Source: Artocarpus heterophyllus
Lineage: Eukaryota > Streptophyta > Magnoliopsida > Rosales > Moraceae
Length of the DNA: 64,000 nt
NCBI GenBank assembly: GCA_025403435.1
Contig: CM046350.1
Span: forward strand, 18,945,274 to 19,009,273
Direction of reading: 5' to 3'
In this document: positions 38,926-52,425 of the stretch, one piece after another
Layout of the letters: each line of letters begins with the position of its first letter
Position numbering within the stretch: position 1 is the stretch's first letter
Program-made: the position numbers and the translations under genes
Notes under the pieces: generated by a model
What the model saw: the letters and a program-made list of their open reading frames with translations, nothing else
Told to the model about the DNA's origin: nothing
Databases searched by the model: none

Positions 38926-40481
38926 TACTTTGGTACTTAAATGTTTTTTTTTTTGATAAATTACTATCTTAACTCTTTTTTATAGTTTTGATTCTTGACA
39001 CTAAAATAAATGAATGATTTTTTGAAATCTAATAGAGATGACTACGTACGTTTCTATTACACAACAACGAAAAATTTTACAATAGTAGTTACATTAAGTG
39101 GGGTTTTAGTTAGTAGGGAAGGGATTATTTTGCACCTAATTTAACCATTTCTATAAGTGGTTTTATTTTTTGCCTTCGTTTTGATTGGTTATTTGGTAAT
39201 AAGCATCGTTTGACAAGTGGTTGAAATCCCTTTTTTATGGTTTGATTATTTTTTTATTTAAATTTTATAAGAGAAAACATTATAGAAAAAATAATAAAAG
39301 ACATAAAAAATAGTCGGAATTATTAAAAAAAAACAATTGGAACCGTTTTTTGCCAAACCAACTATAACAGTAATGTTTAGACCACAACTTTGATTCAGAC
39401 GATTAACAAATCCTTAACCAAAGCAACGTAAGTGTTACCAAAACTTACATAGAAAGAAACTAAAAACATCACAGTGAGCTACCATTAGAGATGGGATTGA
39501 AGTCATTTTCCGCACCAAAAATGTGATATATATATATATATATATATAGATGCACCTGAGTAGTACTGCAGAATCACATATGTGACTATAAAGAAAGAGT
39601 TATCCAAAGTTGATTGATATTGTTAGTCATTTTCAGCAAAAAGAGTACATTCACGTCACGTAGCCAAATCAATGTAAAGCCATTGAAAAGTTTGTGAGTT
39701 TTCAGTTTGGAATACAACCACACCTGTCATATGAACCCACCTCTAATTTCTCGCTGGTTATCTTGTTTTTTTTTTTTATAAGTCTAAAAACAGTTGAGAT
39801 CGATAACGAAAAGTACATGCTAGAGCATATTTTCGAATAATCCATTATACTATCAACATCAAAACGTAATTCAAGATAAGACTATATGGATCAATCCAAA
39901 TGACAATATTTATCCTCCTTTGTATTTTTGTGAAATAAAGAAATTGAAGAGTGAAGATGAATTCCTTACTCTTATCCTGAATTTTTAGAGCTAAAAACAA
40001 AAAAAAAAAAAAAATAAAAAAAAAAAATTCGAGGATATTTTAATAGTTTTGATTGAAGTTTTCCTAATTTAGTTGGAAGTTAAACCTTTCGACTTAGAAC
40101 TACTTTTAGGGGCTTATAATAGAAATTAGGATGCAACACTTTAAAGATAAAAACAATGTAATTTATTCAAAATTACTGAATAGAAGTTAAAAATTTTAGC
40201 TTAAAAACTTTGTTTTTATAAATGCGCCTATTGAAAAATTCTGAATCCTAATCAATCCACAACAATGGACCTATTTAGTTCACATGTTTAAACACAAAGT
40301 GTGAATAAAAAAATTAATTTTGTGATAGAAAATATTGTAGCGAAAGGTTTAAATTGTAATTAAACCTATAATTTTAAAAAAAGAAATTTAAACTGAATTT
40401 CTTCTTATCTTATATAATTTTCTAAACAGGAAAAGAACATTGAAGATGTATATATTTATATAGTTTTGATTGGACATGTAT
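38926..40481. other. AT-rich spacer
   Basis: Includes (AT)n at 39,526-39,550 and a possible, diverged relative of MITE family A near 40,258-40,380 (GAAAATATTGTAGCGAAA). No gene recognised. Confidence 0.5.
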
Positions 40482-40645
40482 AGGGTGTTTGGGAACGTTC
40501 ATTTTAACTAACTTTGGTTAAACACACTGTAATATGTGAGAGTTTTACACTGTAGCTTACTTCTTATTGACACTATGACTTGCGAGAACTTTACATACTA
40601 TAGCAACTAAAAGTTTTGGTTAAAATTAAAGATGCCACACACCCT
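40482..40645 (+). repeat. MITE, family B copy 7
   Basis: Starts AGGGTGTTTGGGAACG and ends GCCACACACCCT, the inverted complement of its start. The core is CACTGTAATATGTGAGAGTT. The best-preserved ends of the family. Confidence 0.75.
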
Positions 40646-42012
40646 ATTAGTTAACTTACAACTACTTCGTCTTGAAATGCAAAAATTAAGGGACTGTTTG
40701 GTATTGCTTTCAAAATATGTAAAAATGTTTTTGTTTTTAAAAAATAAAATTTTTTTGGGAATTGTGCTGAGAGTATTTTTAAAACTTTTGCCTCAAAAAG
40801 TATGCAAAAACATTTCCAAAAATTTTAAGAACAAAAACAAACAAGGCCTAAGCATTACAAAAAACTGAAAATGAATAAACTCAACTAACTAGGTAATTCG
40901 AGATCTTATTTGTAGCCCTAGGAGAAGAAAGAGAAGGAAAAGTGTTATGGGCGAAGTCCTAACATCATGCACCTTTGAGGTGTCAGGCTCCTAGCCTTAT
41001 ATTTTCTTGTACGAGCTCGTAACTATGAGGCAGAAATATGGTGGGGGTGGTGTTTGCTTCTACAAGGAGCATAGATCAAATTTGAGATGAAATGGGGCTA
41101 GGGGTTTTGGCTACACTTAGACGATGTGCTAGGTGTGTTGCTTTTTCAACCTCCCTACTCTTTTGAAGTCTCGTTCCTAATGTTGCGATGCCTACGATGG
41201 TGTTAAAAGTGTCATGTTGGATGCATGTGTTGCGCTTGGCATATAAATGTTGGTTTTTTAGGCACGTTGGCAGTGCTTCTTTCCTCATTTTGTAGCCAAA
41301 CTTTTCATGTTGTCTCTCCATTGTAAGATTCGTTGTTATATGTTTGTGGTTATTTCCCTTTTTCTATTTAGTTCGGTTTATATTTGTCACAACAGTAATT
41401 TTTTGCCATACTTGATTTTGTGTGTGGGGGGTTCTTCTCGTTTTATTGTGTTTTCTTTTTCTTAGAATATTTATTTGCATTTTCTAGGGTCCTAATATTA
41501 TGAGATTCTCGATATTGACTGATCAAATATGTCCATCAACTATAGAGGATATGTTAAGTAGCCACATGGGTAAATCTTTGGTTTATCTCTCTCTATTTTT
41601 ACTACAGTCCAATACATATTATTTTTTCCTGAATATTTATTTTAAATCTACAAATAGGACCAATTGTTTGTCGGTGTCGTGTTTACCTATAATAAGAGAC
41701 CAAAATACAGATTATATTACCCTTAAAAATAATAATAGTAACTATTTTAAATAAGAAATTAATAATGATTGATCCTAGGATATTTCAATTTAACTATTTG
41801 GTACCCTACAATAAAGCTACTCTTAAATATCTAGTAGTTCCACAAGGATGAAATTTCATTTCATTTATTTCATCTTTTCACATATCCAAATTACCCTTTT
41901 TGGTGGGATTATATTTCAAACCATTGCTTGGCTTTTGTTTGCTTCCCAAACCTGGCGCATAAGGCCATAGGGCTTTTCTTTCTTTTCTTTTTTTTTTTTT
42001 AAGATGAAAATC
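40646..42012. other. Spacer without recognisable genes
   Basis: Slightly GC-richer around 40,930-41,330, where minus-strand reading gives an 81-residue open frame of unknown character. No domain, no repeat partner seen in the window. Confidence 0.4.
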
Positions 42013-42139
42013 TTAGGGTGCGTTTGGTACGAGTATTTAAGTAGAGTATTTGAATAAAGATTTAAATTTTTATAAAAAAAAATATTGTAGCAAAATAATT
42101 TAAACTGTGATTTAAAAACTGAAACAAACACACCCTTAA
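42013..42139. repeat. MITE, family A copy 2
   Basis: TTAGGGTGCGTTTGGTACGA at the left; ACAAACACACCCTTAA at the right. Core AATATTGTAGCAAAATAATT. Diverged from the copies at 4,063 and 44,355. Confidence 0.75.
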
Positions 42140-44354
42140 GTGGCTTAGTTAACCCGTACCTGAAGACTTCTTTCCAATTATTTATTTATTATTGAAAACA
42201 AACAAATCAAGAGAGAGAGTTAACAAGAAGAGACTTACACGAAAACAACGGCGGGAACGTGGGAGCGAAGCAGAATAATTGAGATTCCCCGGTTGTGTTC
42301 GTGAGTTGGACGGTGATGTCACAACCACGTGTCGCGTTTTCACTGGTACGTCGTACAACGTATTTCGTTTTCTCCTATGGTGAGTGGGTGAGAGTTTCGG
42401 ATAAATTTAGGTGGGACCCTGTCTCAGTCTTGACCTCGGGAACTGAAATTCTATGACGAGTAATATGAGCCGTTGGATGCGCCGAGCTGGACGATCTCAT
42501 AGCTTTACAGGCACGCTTTTTGCCCAATCCAATCATTGCTGATTAGTGAAATATTAGTTTATTACTGGCGTTTTGCTACTTTCTCCGCTCGGCTTGGCCA
42601 GGCCTGCTCGGCTCGGCTCATTTCAGCTTCGTATTTTTTTCTTTTCTTTTTTCTTTTTCATTTTTTTTTCCATTAGAATGAACTTGGGCTCTTATCTCCG
42701 TACAATTTTACCTGGGGCTAACTGGGTCAGTCACTCGTACAGTGTTTTTTTTTTTAAATTACAGTCTAAATTATTATTATAAAATTAAAATCTAACATAA
42801 TATTTAAAATATTTTAAAAATATCCTTAATGATATAGTAATTATCTTGATGATATTACATATTATACTATATAATTACATATAAATAAATTTAATGATAT
42901 CATTATGAGACATTTGTAAAATTTTTACAAATTAGAGTCATATTTTAATTCAATAAACGTAATTAGGCCAATTGTCTCATTAATCCTTTTTCTTTTGTCA
43001 AATTGAGTAGCTATTTTTTTTTCCTTTTTGCAATTATAAAAAACGTCTTCGAATTTCTTGATCAGCAACTAATTATGGAATATTATATTCAAAATTCTAT
43101 GATTGATCATAGGCTTTTTTTAATATATGAATAGACACAAATCCTTGAAATAAAATCCAAAAGGAAAATAATACACGATAAACTCTAAGTATAAAGATTT
43201 TTTATCTACTGATGTTTAGGCTGACATTTTTTTGATGGCATAGCCTAGTTGATTTCTTCGTCGATAACCATACTCAAGTTGTGCATTGGTGGATTTATTT
43301 GCACCCGAAACCGATCATGTGTATTTATATTAATATTACATATTATATAATATTAATATATATATATATTTGTTTATGGTTGTATGTATAATTTAGCGGT
43401 AATTGTTTATTTGACTCTATAATAAAGTGTAGAGTTCAAATTTCTTTATCTTAAGTTAGAAAGAGAGAGGGAGATGTAGAGAAAAACTAAGATATATTAA
43501 GAAACACAACAAAATTTCATGGATGGTAAAGTAAGAAATTTATGAAAGAGAGAGAAAGAAATAAGCAATGACTTTATTTTTCTGAAAAAATAAGTCATAG
43601 TGTGTGTGAGCACACAAGTGCATACAAAGGAGCCAGAAAAATTAGTGGGGTGGTAAAGGTGTGATTGAATTCATAAAGTGAGAGGCAAAATCAATTTTAA
43701 GGAGGAGGAAGAGGAAAGAAATACAATTTTAAAGGAAGGAGTGTAATTTTAGTGGGAATATAATTTTTATAAAATTTTGTATACAAAATTATTTAAAAAA
43801 AAAGTTCAAAAAAGCAATCGTCTACCCTCGTTCTTATATGGCTTTGCCCTTCAGTGTATACACGTGCATGTGTGCACACTTGTGGGTGCGTTCATTCATA
43901 CATGTGTTTTGCATGCTCGATCGCATGTATATATGTGAACAAAACTCACAGCACATTTTATAGTTAGAGCTTGCACTCTTATTATTATTATTATTATTAT
44001 TATTATTTGTCTTCTTTCTTTAGCTTTCAATTACCTTAAAGGCTGCAATGAAAATTGCATGTTTAATTTCGACTTTATAAAAGAATTCAACTATCTTTTT
44101 GAAAGAAAATAAATAAAACATTTTAATAATATAAATCGCAAGAGTCCATATTTACGCATTAATACCATAATTATGTGGGGAGTTCAGAAATTATCAAATA
44201 GAAAACGACACCGTTAGAGTAAGTTGAAGACAAAAGAATCCAAATGACATCATCCATCCAAGTCGAGCGATACCGTACCAAGTCTAGAGACAGTTACATG
44301 TCTGTATTAGAATGAAATAACAGGAAGCTTTAGAAATGAGAGCTTCAAACGGAT
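42140..44354. other. Spacer with a GC-richer, G-box-bearing patch
   Basis: 42,240-42,620 is less AT-rich and carries CCACGTGTCG (about 42,326), an ABRE/G-box-like site, but no coding region follows. (TTA)n lies at 43,979-44,008. The rest is AT-rich. Confidence 0.5.
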
Positions 44355-44481
44355 TTAATGCCCGTTTGGTTCGAGTATTTGAATAGAGTATTTGAATGAA
44401 GATTTAAATTTTTGTGAGAGAAAATACTGTAGCAAAATGATTCAAACCGTGATTCGAATATCGAAACAAACAGGCCCTTAA
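44355..44481. repeat. MITE, family A copy 3
   Basis: TTAATGCCCGTTTGGTTCGA at the left; TCGAAACAAACAGGCCCTTAA-type right end. The core GAGAAAATACTGTAGCAAAA is identical to that of the copy at 4,063. Confidence 0.78.
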
Positions 44482-44639
44482 TGAATTGCCACATCAGACC
44501 ATAAATCAAACGGTTGGGAATTAATAGAAAGATTTAAAGATAGAGAATCAAAGATCGAGGTGTACCAGCATCTATAAATAGAAGAATTGACAGGATAAAA
44601 AGGGACTTTGAACCGTTTGAAGACTTCTTCTGAGGGATT

Positions 44640-44925
44640 TTTAAAAAGGGCCTCCTGGGAAAAAAATTTTTGGGTAAATGGTTTATTTTTTTTTGGGACA
44701 GTTTTTGGCACAAAAAAAAATATTTTTTAGACATCAAAATGATTCCAGTTTTTTTTTCATCTTGGTGAGTTTCCTTATCCTGCTACAGTTATGTTCTTTA
44801 TTTTTTTAAAAAAAACTGGAACAGTTTATCTATATAGAAAAGCGTATTTTTTGGTTCCCAAAAAAAAGAGGTCATTTACCCAATTAGAAATTTTTTTTTG
44901 CCCTTTTGTCAAAATCTTCCCTTCT
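44640..44925. repeat. MITE-like repeat, family C copy 2
   Basis: Left part GGGAAAAAAATTTTTGGGTA with AAATGGTTTATT; right part GAGGTCATTTACCCAATTAG with a T-run and GCCCTT. The ends are rough inverted repeats of each other. Related to 22,745-23,012. Confidence 0.65.
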
Positions 44926-46300
44926 TTCTGTCTTTAATGAGAGAATCTAGCGAGATAAAATCTGAGAATTGAGATATTAGACTTTCTTTCTTTAGATCAA
45001 AGATTTCTTTAGAGTTTGAGACCTTCATTGGGTTGGTCAGTTAGAAAATCTCCCAAACATTTGCTAACCATATACAAGGCAAAAACCTAATATTAACAAA
45101 TATACCAAATACATTCAACTAATATGAATGAAGGTTCTATTGCAAATCCTTATTAACGTTTACGCTAAAGAAAGCTAACACATTTTTTGCATGCATGCTT
45201 GCCTTCTGAGGGTGAATGAAGCATTCTTTAATTATTACTTAAGGCTGTAGAATTGGAAGATATATTTTTTTTTCATAAAATTAACCGTATATTGATATTA
45301 TTGATATGTCATTAGAAGGATATAACATCATACTAAGAATATTTCTCTATTGTCAAGTCATATGAAATGATAACATCAATATTACACTTTTCAGCCCTGC
45401 TGATCGTGGAAACATCCACGCTTCACGACAGGATGAACACATCCCTTTGATGGAATTAATTTGTCAAATTGACATGACAACATCATATCAACATAGCCCA
45501 CACTAATCACATAATTTGGGTTTTGAATCTCAATAAAACAGTGAAAAGTAGAGATTTCTCTCAAGTGTTTTTTTTTTCTACACATTTTTACCGTGTCCAC
45601 AAAATTTCTAATTTAGATGAGAGTTTTTTAAAATTGGATGGCTGAAATTTGACCCTTTTTTTGTTGTTTTGTATTAGAAGGGAAAATGGGAAATAATTTA
45701 CATGATAAAAAAAAATTAAATTTCAATATTCAAACATGAAAAGAAATTATTCTCTCATAAAAATTTAAACGCTAAAAAGTTCATGAAAGGACCGACCAAA
45801 AATTGACAGGGGCACTACTACGCCAATATTACAACTATTAATTAGGGAAATTTAGAGAATTTTCTATGTTAATTAAACAAAGTTCAAAGCATGTATATAA
45901 AAAAAAAAGATTAAACAATGTACAAAAGTAAAGATCAAGAAATTAAAGCTCAGTTAAAGCTCATGAGCTCCAATCCAGACAAAGTCAATGTATCTTACCA
46001 ACACACCAAAAACAAAAAAAGCCGTGAGCCACAAGAAAAGTAGCTGTTTTAGGCAGCCAACTTATCCCCAGAGAAAGAGAGAGAGAGAGTAGACAAAAAC
46101 ACACGAGCTTTAGAGAGAGAAACATTAAGCCATAAGATGGCGGTGAACGCACTCAATGCCTTTGCATTGTGACGCCATCTGACAATACAAACAATCAAAA
46201 AGTGTACTCACTACGATTTAGATTCCCTCTTTAAAAAAAAAAAATTAAAATAATTAAATAATAATTAAAAAAAAAAAAACCTTTCTTCAACACCCAGCGC
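44926..46300. other. Spacer upstream of the S40 gene
   Basis: AT-rich. A GA-rich tract (GAGAGAGAGAGAGAG) occurs near 46,075-46,089. No gene recognised in this stretch. Confidence 0.5.
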
Positions 46301-46308
46301 AACGCTCC

Positions 46309-46315
46309 TATAAAT
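46309..46315 (+). promoter_or_regulatory. TATA box of the S40 gene
   Basis: TATAAAT about 145 bp before the ATG, in a pyrimidine-rich leader context (CAACCTTTTTCCCTC follows). Confidence 0.65.
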
Positions 46316-46454
46316 CCCAACCTTTTTCCCTCTTCGCCATCTTCACTCTTTTCATCGCCACCCCCTAACACAAATATCCATTATTTATTTCTCCTTAAAC
46401 CCCAAATTTTTTCTCTCTCTATTTTTTCTTTTTTTTTTTTTTGTTGAATCCCCC

Positions 46455-46865
46455 ATGGCTGAATTAGAAGAGTTCCAAGAATCCGAGGTAATCTTCTCCG
46501 ACAAGAACAACAACAACGAAAGTAAAAGTACCCCTTTCGACTTCCAGGAGATGATTGTTTCCCTCAAGTCCTCATCTAACTCCAAGATCAAGAAGAAAAT
46601 GGGGGCTAATTCGGTGCCGGTCGATATCCCGGATAGCGTATTCCGATTCGCGGATAAGCGTGACCTTGACCGGAATTGGTACGACGAGGAGGAGGACGAC
46701 GATGATAGCGAAATGGTGCCACCGCACGTGATCGTGGGGCGGCGGATCGCGGGAGGAAAGATGGCGTACTCGCTGTGTACCGGCAATGGGAGGACCCTCA
46801 AGGGACGGGATTTGAGCCAAGTTCGGAATTCCATTCTTAGAATGACTGGCTTCTTGGAAACGTGA
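46455..46865 (+). CDS. Senescence regulator S40 family protein (DUF584)
   Basis: Intronless, 136 residues, with an intact frame. The N-terminal half is variable and lysine/serine-rich. An acidic run (EEEDDDDSE, about residues 76-84) precedes the diagnostic S40 motif near the C-terminus: MVPPHVIVGRR, then GNGRTLKGRDLSQVRNSILR and a final TGFLET. In Arabidopsis and barley, S40 proteins are small nuclear proteins induced by senescence, dark, abscisic or salicylic acid; their biochemical role is unknown. The length matches the family (about 100-170 residues). The start is the first ATG, in good context (CCCCCATGGCT), behind a TATA box at 46,309. Nothing suggests damage, so this is the most normal-looking gene of the window. 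Confidence 0.92.
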   Translation: MAELEEFQESEVIFSDKNNNNESKSTPFDFQEMIVSLKSSSNSKIKKKMGANSVPVDIPDSVFRFADKRDLDRNWYDEEEDDDDSEMVPPHVIVGRRIAGGKMAYSLCTGNGRTLKGRDLSQVRNSILRMTGFLET

Positions 46866-48292
46866 CAAACCGGGAAAAAAAAAAAATTGTGAATAATTAT
46901 TATATTATATGATTCGGATGAGCCTCAAGAATTATTTACAAAAATATTTGTTGCATCATTTTTAGTATATGTTATTAGGTGATGAGAAGAGAAGAGTACA
47001 ATACAAAGAGGAAAAAAAAAAAAGAGGGATAGCACTGAAAAATGTACTGCATCCCTTGTTTTCTTAATTTCTTTTTCTTGTGTCAAGAATTTCAAAATAT
47101 GGGAAATGGAACTATTGACTTGGGATTTATTGGGAAGTAAATTATCCCTTATTTTGATGGGTTTTTTTGTGTGTAAATATATATATATATATATATCTTT
47201 GATATTGGTGGGCTTTCTTTAATTAATTTGAATTTCTTGCGTTGGAGGTTTTAATTAGGTCTATTAATTATTAAGTGTGCGTTAGTCGTAGTGTAACTTG
47301 TGGAGCTAGCTAGCTTACAGCTTGGACTTTTCTGCCATTGTGGATGATGAATATATGGAGGTTTTGCAGCGCACCACCGCTTTCATTACTCAGTGTTGTT
47401 GCCTCTTTGAGCTTTGTTTGTCTGTTCTCTCCAGACCCCAACATGAACAGCCTGGTCGTCAGATTGAGAGAGAGAAGGAAAAAAAAAAAAACTATACATA
47501 TATTTATGTATATATCATATAGGATTTTCTCTTTTCAAATTTAAATAAAGTTATATTAATTATGAATTCTATTTATTCACTTCAGTGACGGTTAGATTCT
47601 TATTATTTAGAGGGATGAAAGTAGAATTTAAACATCTTCCAAACATGCATAAAAGGAATTCATGATTGGTAACTTTAACACCCGACAGAAGAGGTATAGC
47701 TCTTATTATTCATAATAAGGCAATGTAAATTATAACAGCTAAATTAAGATTTTTTTTAAGAAAAATAAAAATATAGGAATATGAACACGTTTGTTTCCTC
47801 ATAATTAAATTAAGTACATACCGAAAGCGATTAACACTTTTTTAAATGCTTTTATAAACATCAATATAATATAGTTTAATCTTGTCTGGGTTTGACAAGA
47901 AGTTTGCACACACACACATATATAGTTCATCTTACAAAAATAAAAAGAAAAGGGAAGTCTGAAAATTAAAATAATTAGTTTAAATCTTAACTAATTGATG
48001 AGTTAAGAATTCCTTAGATTCGGGTCGTTGGCTCCTTATTCATAAATTAACTCCGGCTTTCAGGGATCAAACATGACTCCTATAGGTACATCTACTAGCA
48101 CCCAATTTTTTCAATAATTAACAATTGATTCAAAGATTTATATATATATACACTACTTAAATCTGAGTCTGTATATGTCGTTTTGGCGCAAAGCTTGCAT
48201 GCTAAAACAAGTCACATTAATGGAAATAATGCTAAAATTAACTTGTCAACTTGCTTATAATTAAAAATTTGAAATGACATAGCTTGCGCAAG

Positions 48293-48334
<42 letters not shown>

Positions 48335-49560
48335 TTCCACGGAATTAATGGGATTCCGCCTAAGAAATCAGGCGATGGAGAGTCAAAAAACTTGGATGAA
48401 GTTGCATGTAGAAAAAAAACAGCTCGTCAAAAAGTTGAATTTCATACGCGCTGCTTTTACTAATTACAGTTTTTCAATTTCAATCTTTGCTTTGCAATAA
48501 GTATTCCGAAAGAAAACAAAATAAGAATTGTATTCGTGACCATGCAAAGTTACAATTGCTCAGCCTATTCATTTCTTAGCTTATTTCTTACAGGGGTGAT
48601 GAAACAAATAGTTTAATTATGTTTATTGATAAAATATGACTGTAATTTACTAATATTTACATATATCCCTAAATAATATCATTAAAATAATTACTATATA
48701 ATTACATAATATAAAATTGATATTATTAAAATAACTTATCATTAAAGATATTTTTAAATATTTTAAATATTGAGTTGAATTTTAATTTTATAACAATAAT
48801 TTAATCATCTATTGTAATTTTTTCTCTCTTTTATGATACTTTCGTTATTCCATTGTGATTGTAAGACTGCAACGAAATGAAAAAAAAAAAAGAAAAAAAA
48901 AAGGAGAAATTGTTGTAATCGGGTCCATCCAATGCATAAACAATCTATCTCATATCGCATCTATCAACTAAAAAACAATCTAACACTCGAGTATTCAGCA
49001 TATTGAGGATTTGATTGACGCTTGACCACAAAGAAATTGATAATTTTATCCAATTTTTTAGGGGAAAAAAAGAAGAAAACATTTTTTGTGAAACACTAAA
49101 GTATATTATTAATCTATCTCGATTGGAAACATGACAATTTCCACCACGTTCTCAAATGGATTAGAAATGTTTTAAACTAAAATTATGATTTCTCTACATA
49201 TACTGGTCAAAAATACGCAAATCAAAATTTAAAACACAGAGAAAAGAGAGTTTCTTAACGTTTGAGAAAAATCATCTGAAAAATTCTCGAAGCGATCTAG
49301 ATTTTTGTTATTTATTCTTTGCAAAATGAAAAATGACAAAATATTTATGCAACTTTTTGGGAAAAAGCTTGCCACATATTTATCATCAGCTTTTTGTTCC
49401 CTGCATATTGGCAGGTTTTGGTCCACAAATAAGAGTATAACAATGGTTAAAAATAATCATATTACTAATGATTGTTATATCAAAAATATATTATACGTTA
49501 TACAACATGACAATGTCAATTAAATAGTCTGCATTATCGTACAAAGACAAATCCCATGAC
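46866..49560. other. 3' flank of the S40 gene and AT-rich spacer
   Basis: Contains the likely S40 3' UTR, (TA)n microsatellites at about 47,177-47,197 and 48,297-48,332, and no recognisable gene. Confidence 0.5.
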
Positions 49561-49567
49561 ACTAATG

Positions 49568-49675
49568 CCACGTGTAGTCACGAGGACATGTCAAACGCTT
49601 GATTCCACGTGTAGGGTAAGGATCAACTTTCAGAAAAGGACCAGACATGTCGGCTCATTATTAATGACGTGGACC
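49568..49675. promoter_or_regulatory. G-box/ABRE-like cluster without an adjacent gene
   Basis: The 10-mer CCACGTGTAG occurs at about 49,568 and again at about 49,605. GACGTGG follows near 49,668. CACGTG with these flanks is the binding core of plant bZIP/ABF and bHLH factors. No downstream open frame with known domains lies within several kb, so function is unproven. Confidence 0.4.
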
Positions 49676-50065
49676 ACTCGCAGCCAGAAATTTTTTTAAA
49701 ACGCGTTAAATATAATTTTTTATTTCTTTTCATTATTTTGTCATTTGTGTAGGGCTTAGTTGTACTTAAATTATTGCACCTGGTGCCTTGTCGGGTTGCT
49801 TTTCTATGGAAGAAAAGAGAGATAGAGAGAGTGTGTGAGAGAGAAAATGTGGTGGCACTGCCTTGCCCTCCAATCTTCAATTAAAAAAGAAAATGTTGGG
49901 ATGAAATTTAGTCGTTGTTGGGATGCAAATAGTTTGTGTAAAGGTCTATTTATTCTTTTTATTTTTTATTTTCTAAGAAATATTTATTTGTTCATTTGCA
50001 ATTTTTTGGATCCTCTAAGTTATTATTTCTTTGGTATTAATTAGCTCGGACTTTCAAGTGACGAA

Positions 50066-50102
<37 letters not shown>

Positions 50103-50404
50103 CACACGCGCGCACACACACAAGCTTTCAGTGGTTGTGTTTTTTAATTACTAGTAGTGATCAATCAAATTGCAAAAATAAGTATATCTTTAATTGTTTA
50201 ATTTATTATAACTATCCGATACATATTATATGGTTAAAACAATGAGACTTAATGGATAAATATTAATGAAGTAACTATTAAAATCACACCATGTGTACGT
50301 GTAATATTACGAACAAAGCAATGCAGACTTAGACTGAATAAAACAAAAAGAAGGTAGATACACACATACACAATTAATTAGAAAATGGTTCTTTTTTTTT
50401 TTTT
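49676..50404. other. AT-rich spacer
   Basis: Holds two (AT)n tracts at about 50,066-50,102 with an adjoining ACACGCGCGCACACACAC tract. No gene recognised. Confidence 0.5.
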
Positions 50405-50816
50405 AGCCTCCGTTTGAAAAAACGGTTAAAACTATCAATAACATTAGTTGAAAATCAAAAAAATGAGTTGTTACTGTAATTTTTAGTTGTAACCATTGTT
50501 TAAAAAGTATGTCAAATTGTTGGTTGAAACCAAAATTACTTGAAACTATTATTTGAAATTTGAACCATAATTTGTAGTTTGAATTATTGTTTGTATGTTT
50601 GAACCAAAAATGTTGATTTAAACCATAATAGATATGTTGTTTGGTATGTTGAACCAAAAATATGTGTCGCAACCAAAAATGTTAGTTGAAACTGAAACCT
50701 TCAGTTACAAAATAATGAGCTTAATATACGTTGAAAATTGATAAGAGATCCAAACATACGTTTGGGTTAAAACGCATAACATAAGTTGGAGCTATTGCTC
50801 CAAACAGGCACTTAAG
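50405..50816. repeat. Probable MITE (about 410 bp)
   Basis: Left end AGCCTCCGTTTGAAAAAACG; right end, read inwards, AAGTGCCTGTTTGGAGCAAT: imperfect inverted ends typical of hAT-like MITEs. The interior is a degenerate series of TTGAAACC and TTGAACCAAAAAT words. Confidence 0.55.
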
Positions 50817-52124
50817 AATGACATATATAGAAACAAATGTTGATCTATTTCTAGGGCTTTGGTCGCTAAACACATATAATATTGAAGCAATTTCACTTCA
50901 ATGTGGAAACAATAAAATCAGACCAGAAAAAACTACTATCAATTTTTGACCAAATTTTTGCGGAGAAGTGGAAAAAAGTTAACAATCCCACAAAGATCTT
51001 TAACCTTTAATAATCATATAAAAACGACAAGTGTCACATTTTCAATGTTTGCATGCATTTTTGAAACTATACTTAAAAAAATTAAAAAAAAATTCTCAAA
51101 AACACTAATTTCAAGAAAATCTCAAGAAGGAATATGTTTGATGCGTTTCCAAAACTAAAGAATTCTGCACTAAGAGATTATAGGGACGTGGTCACGTACG
51201 TTACCATCAACCAAAAGTTAGCAATAAAAAAGAAATAATGCAAAAATGATAATACAAGTCAAGCAAAACAATATAAAAACAAATCAAATGACACAATCAA
51301 GAGATGAGTTACGTGTTGGCAAGGATTATTCCCATGGTTTGCGCTGCTTCATACAGTTGTCACGGCAGATGAGCAGACTAAAGAAGTAATAATAACTATA
51401 TATTCTCATCATCTTTACGTTATATGGGATTATTCCATTATTTTGAATACAATGTTATTAATTGATTACACTCTTAAGCGACTTATGTGGCACTCTATTA
51501 ATAACTATTACTACCCACCTTATCCTTTAGACTTTATAACGTGTGTTCATGAATTTTTAATTTTATTTTTATTTTTTTTGAGGATGTGTTCATGAACTAA
51601 TTAATTTGCTCGTTATGATCAGATAATTAAACTGGATTTTCAGTTAATTAATTTGCTATGTATCATAATTAATCACTAAAATTGCCGCAAACATGCACGT
51701 AATCATATTGAGTGTTAATCGTTGCCTATCTATGTAGAAAAGCAATGGCTTTTAAGTTTTGTATGTAAAATCACGTATGCAAAGTGTTTTATGTTAAAAC
51801 AAAATAACGTTTGAATTTTTTAATTAGTAGTACAAATGTTGAGTGAAGTTTATAAAATCTTATTGAACCCCTTGTGTAAATTTTATGTAGTATAGTTAGA
51901 AGATTTATGACAAGCCACATTTTGTGACTTGCAAGGTTCATGAAGTTCAATTCGTACCAAGCTATTTGCAAGACGGCGGCAAAGCAGAGAACGAAAAGTT
52001 GGAGCAAACCAACGTTTTTAAATGTTTGGCGTGTTTGCTTTTCACCACGGGGATTTCGCTAAAGGAATTGCAATCTAACTCTTCTTAGAGAGCTAAAAAG
52101 TTCCAAATATTTTTAGTAGCGTCT
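50817..52124. other. AT-rich spacer
   Basis: No gene or clear repeat seen. Confidence 0.5.
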
Positions 52125-52425
52125 TTGGGGGATTTGGATAAATGGTCTTAAGAAAAAGTGTTTTTTGACAAGTAGACCGAGAAATTTTTAAATTGGATAA
52201 ATGGTTTTCATGTCATGTCATCTAAAATAAAATAGAAGGAAAAAACCTCAACAAGACGAAAACAATAATTGAAGCAAGAAAAGAAATCTCAACAGGATGA
52301 AAAAAGAAACTAGAGCAGTTTTTCTGCCAAGAATGCTTGTTTTTTGGTGCCAAAAAAAAAAAGAGGTCATTTCCTTAATTAAATTTTTTGGGTGGCCCTT
52401 TTATCAAATTTTCAGACTTTTTTTT
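52125..52425. repeat. MITE-like repeat, family C copy 3 (diverged)
   Basis: GGATTTGGATAAATGGTCTT at the left; GAGGTCATTTCCTTAATTAA with GGCCCTTTTATC at the right, matching the right end of the copy at 44,640. The interior is largely different. Confidence 0.5.

Noticed and set aside
41076..41321. 81-codon minus-strand frame
   Set aside because: No domain, no start context, no neighbouring exons.
45391..45600. 69-codon minus-strand frame with protein-like composition (QNPNYVISVGYVDMM)
   Set aside because: Looks partly coding, but no family could be named, and no exons or homologous neighbours were found. Could be a gene fragment.
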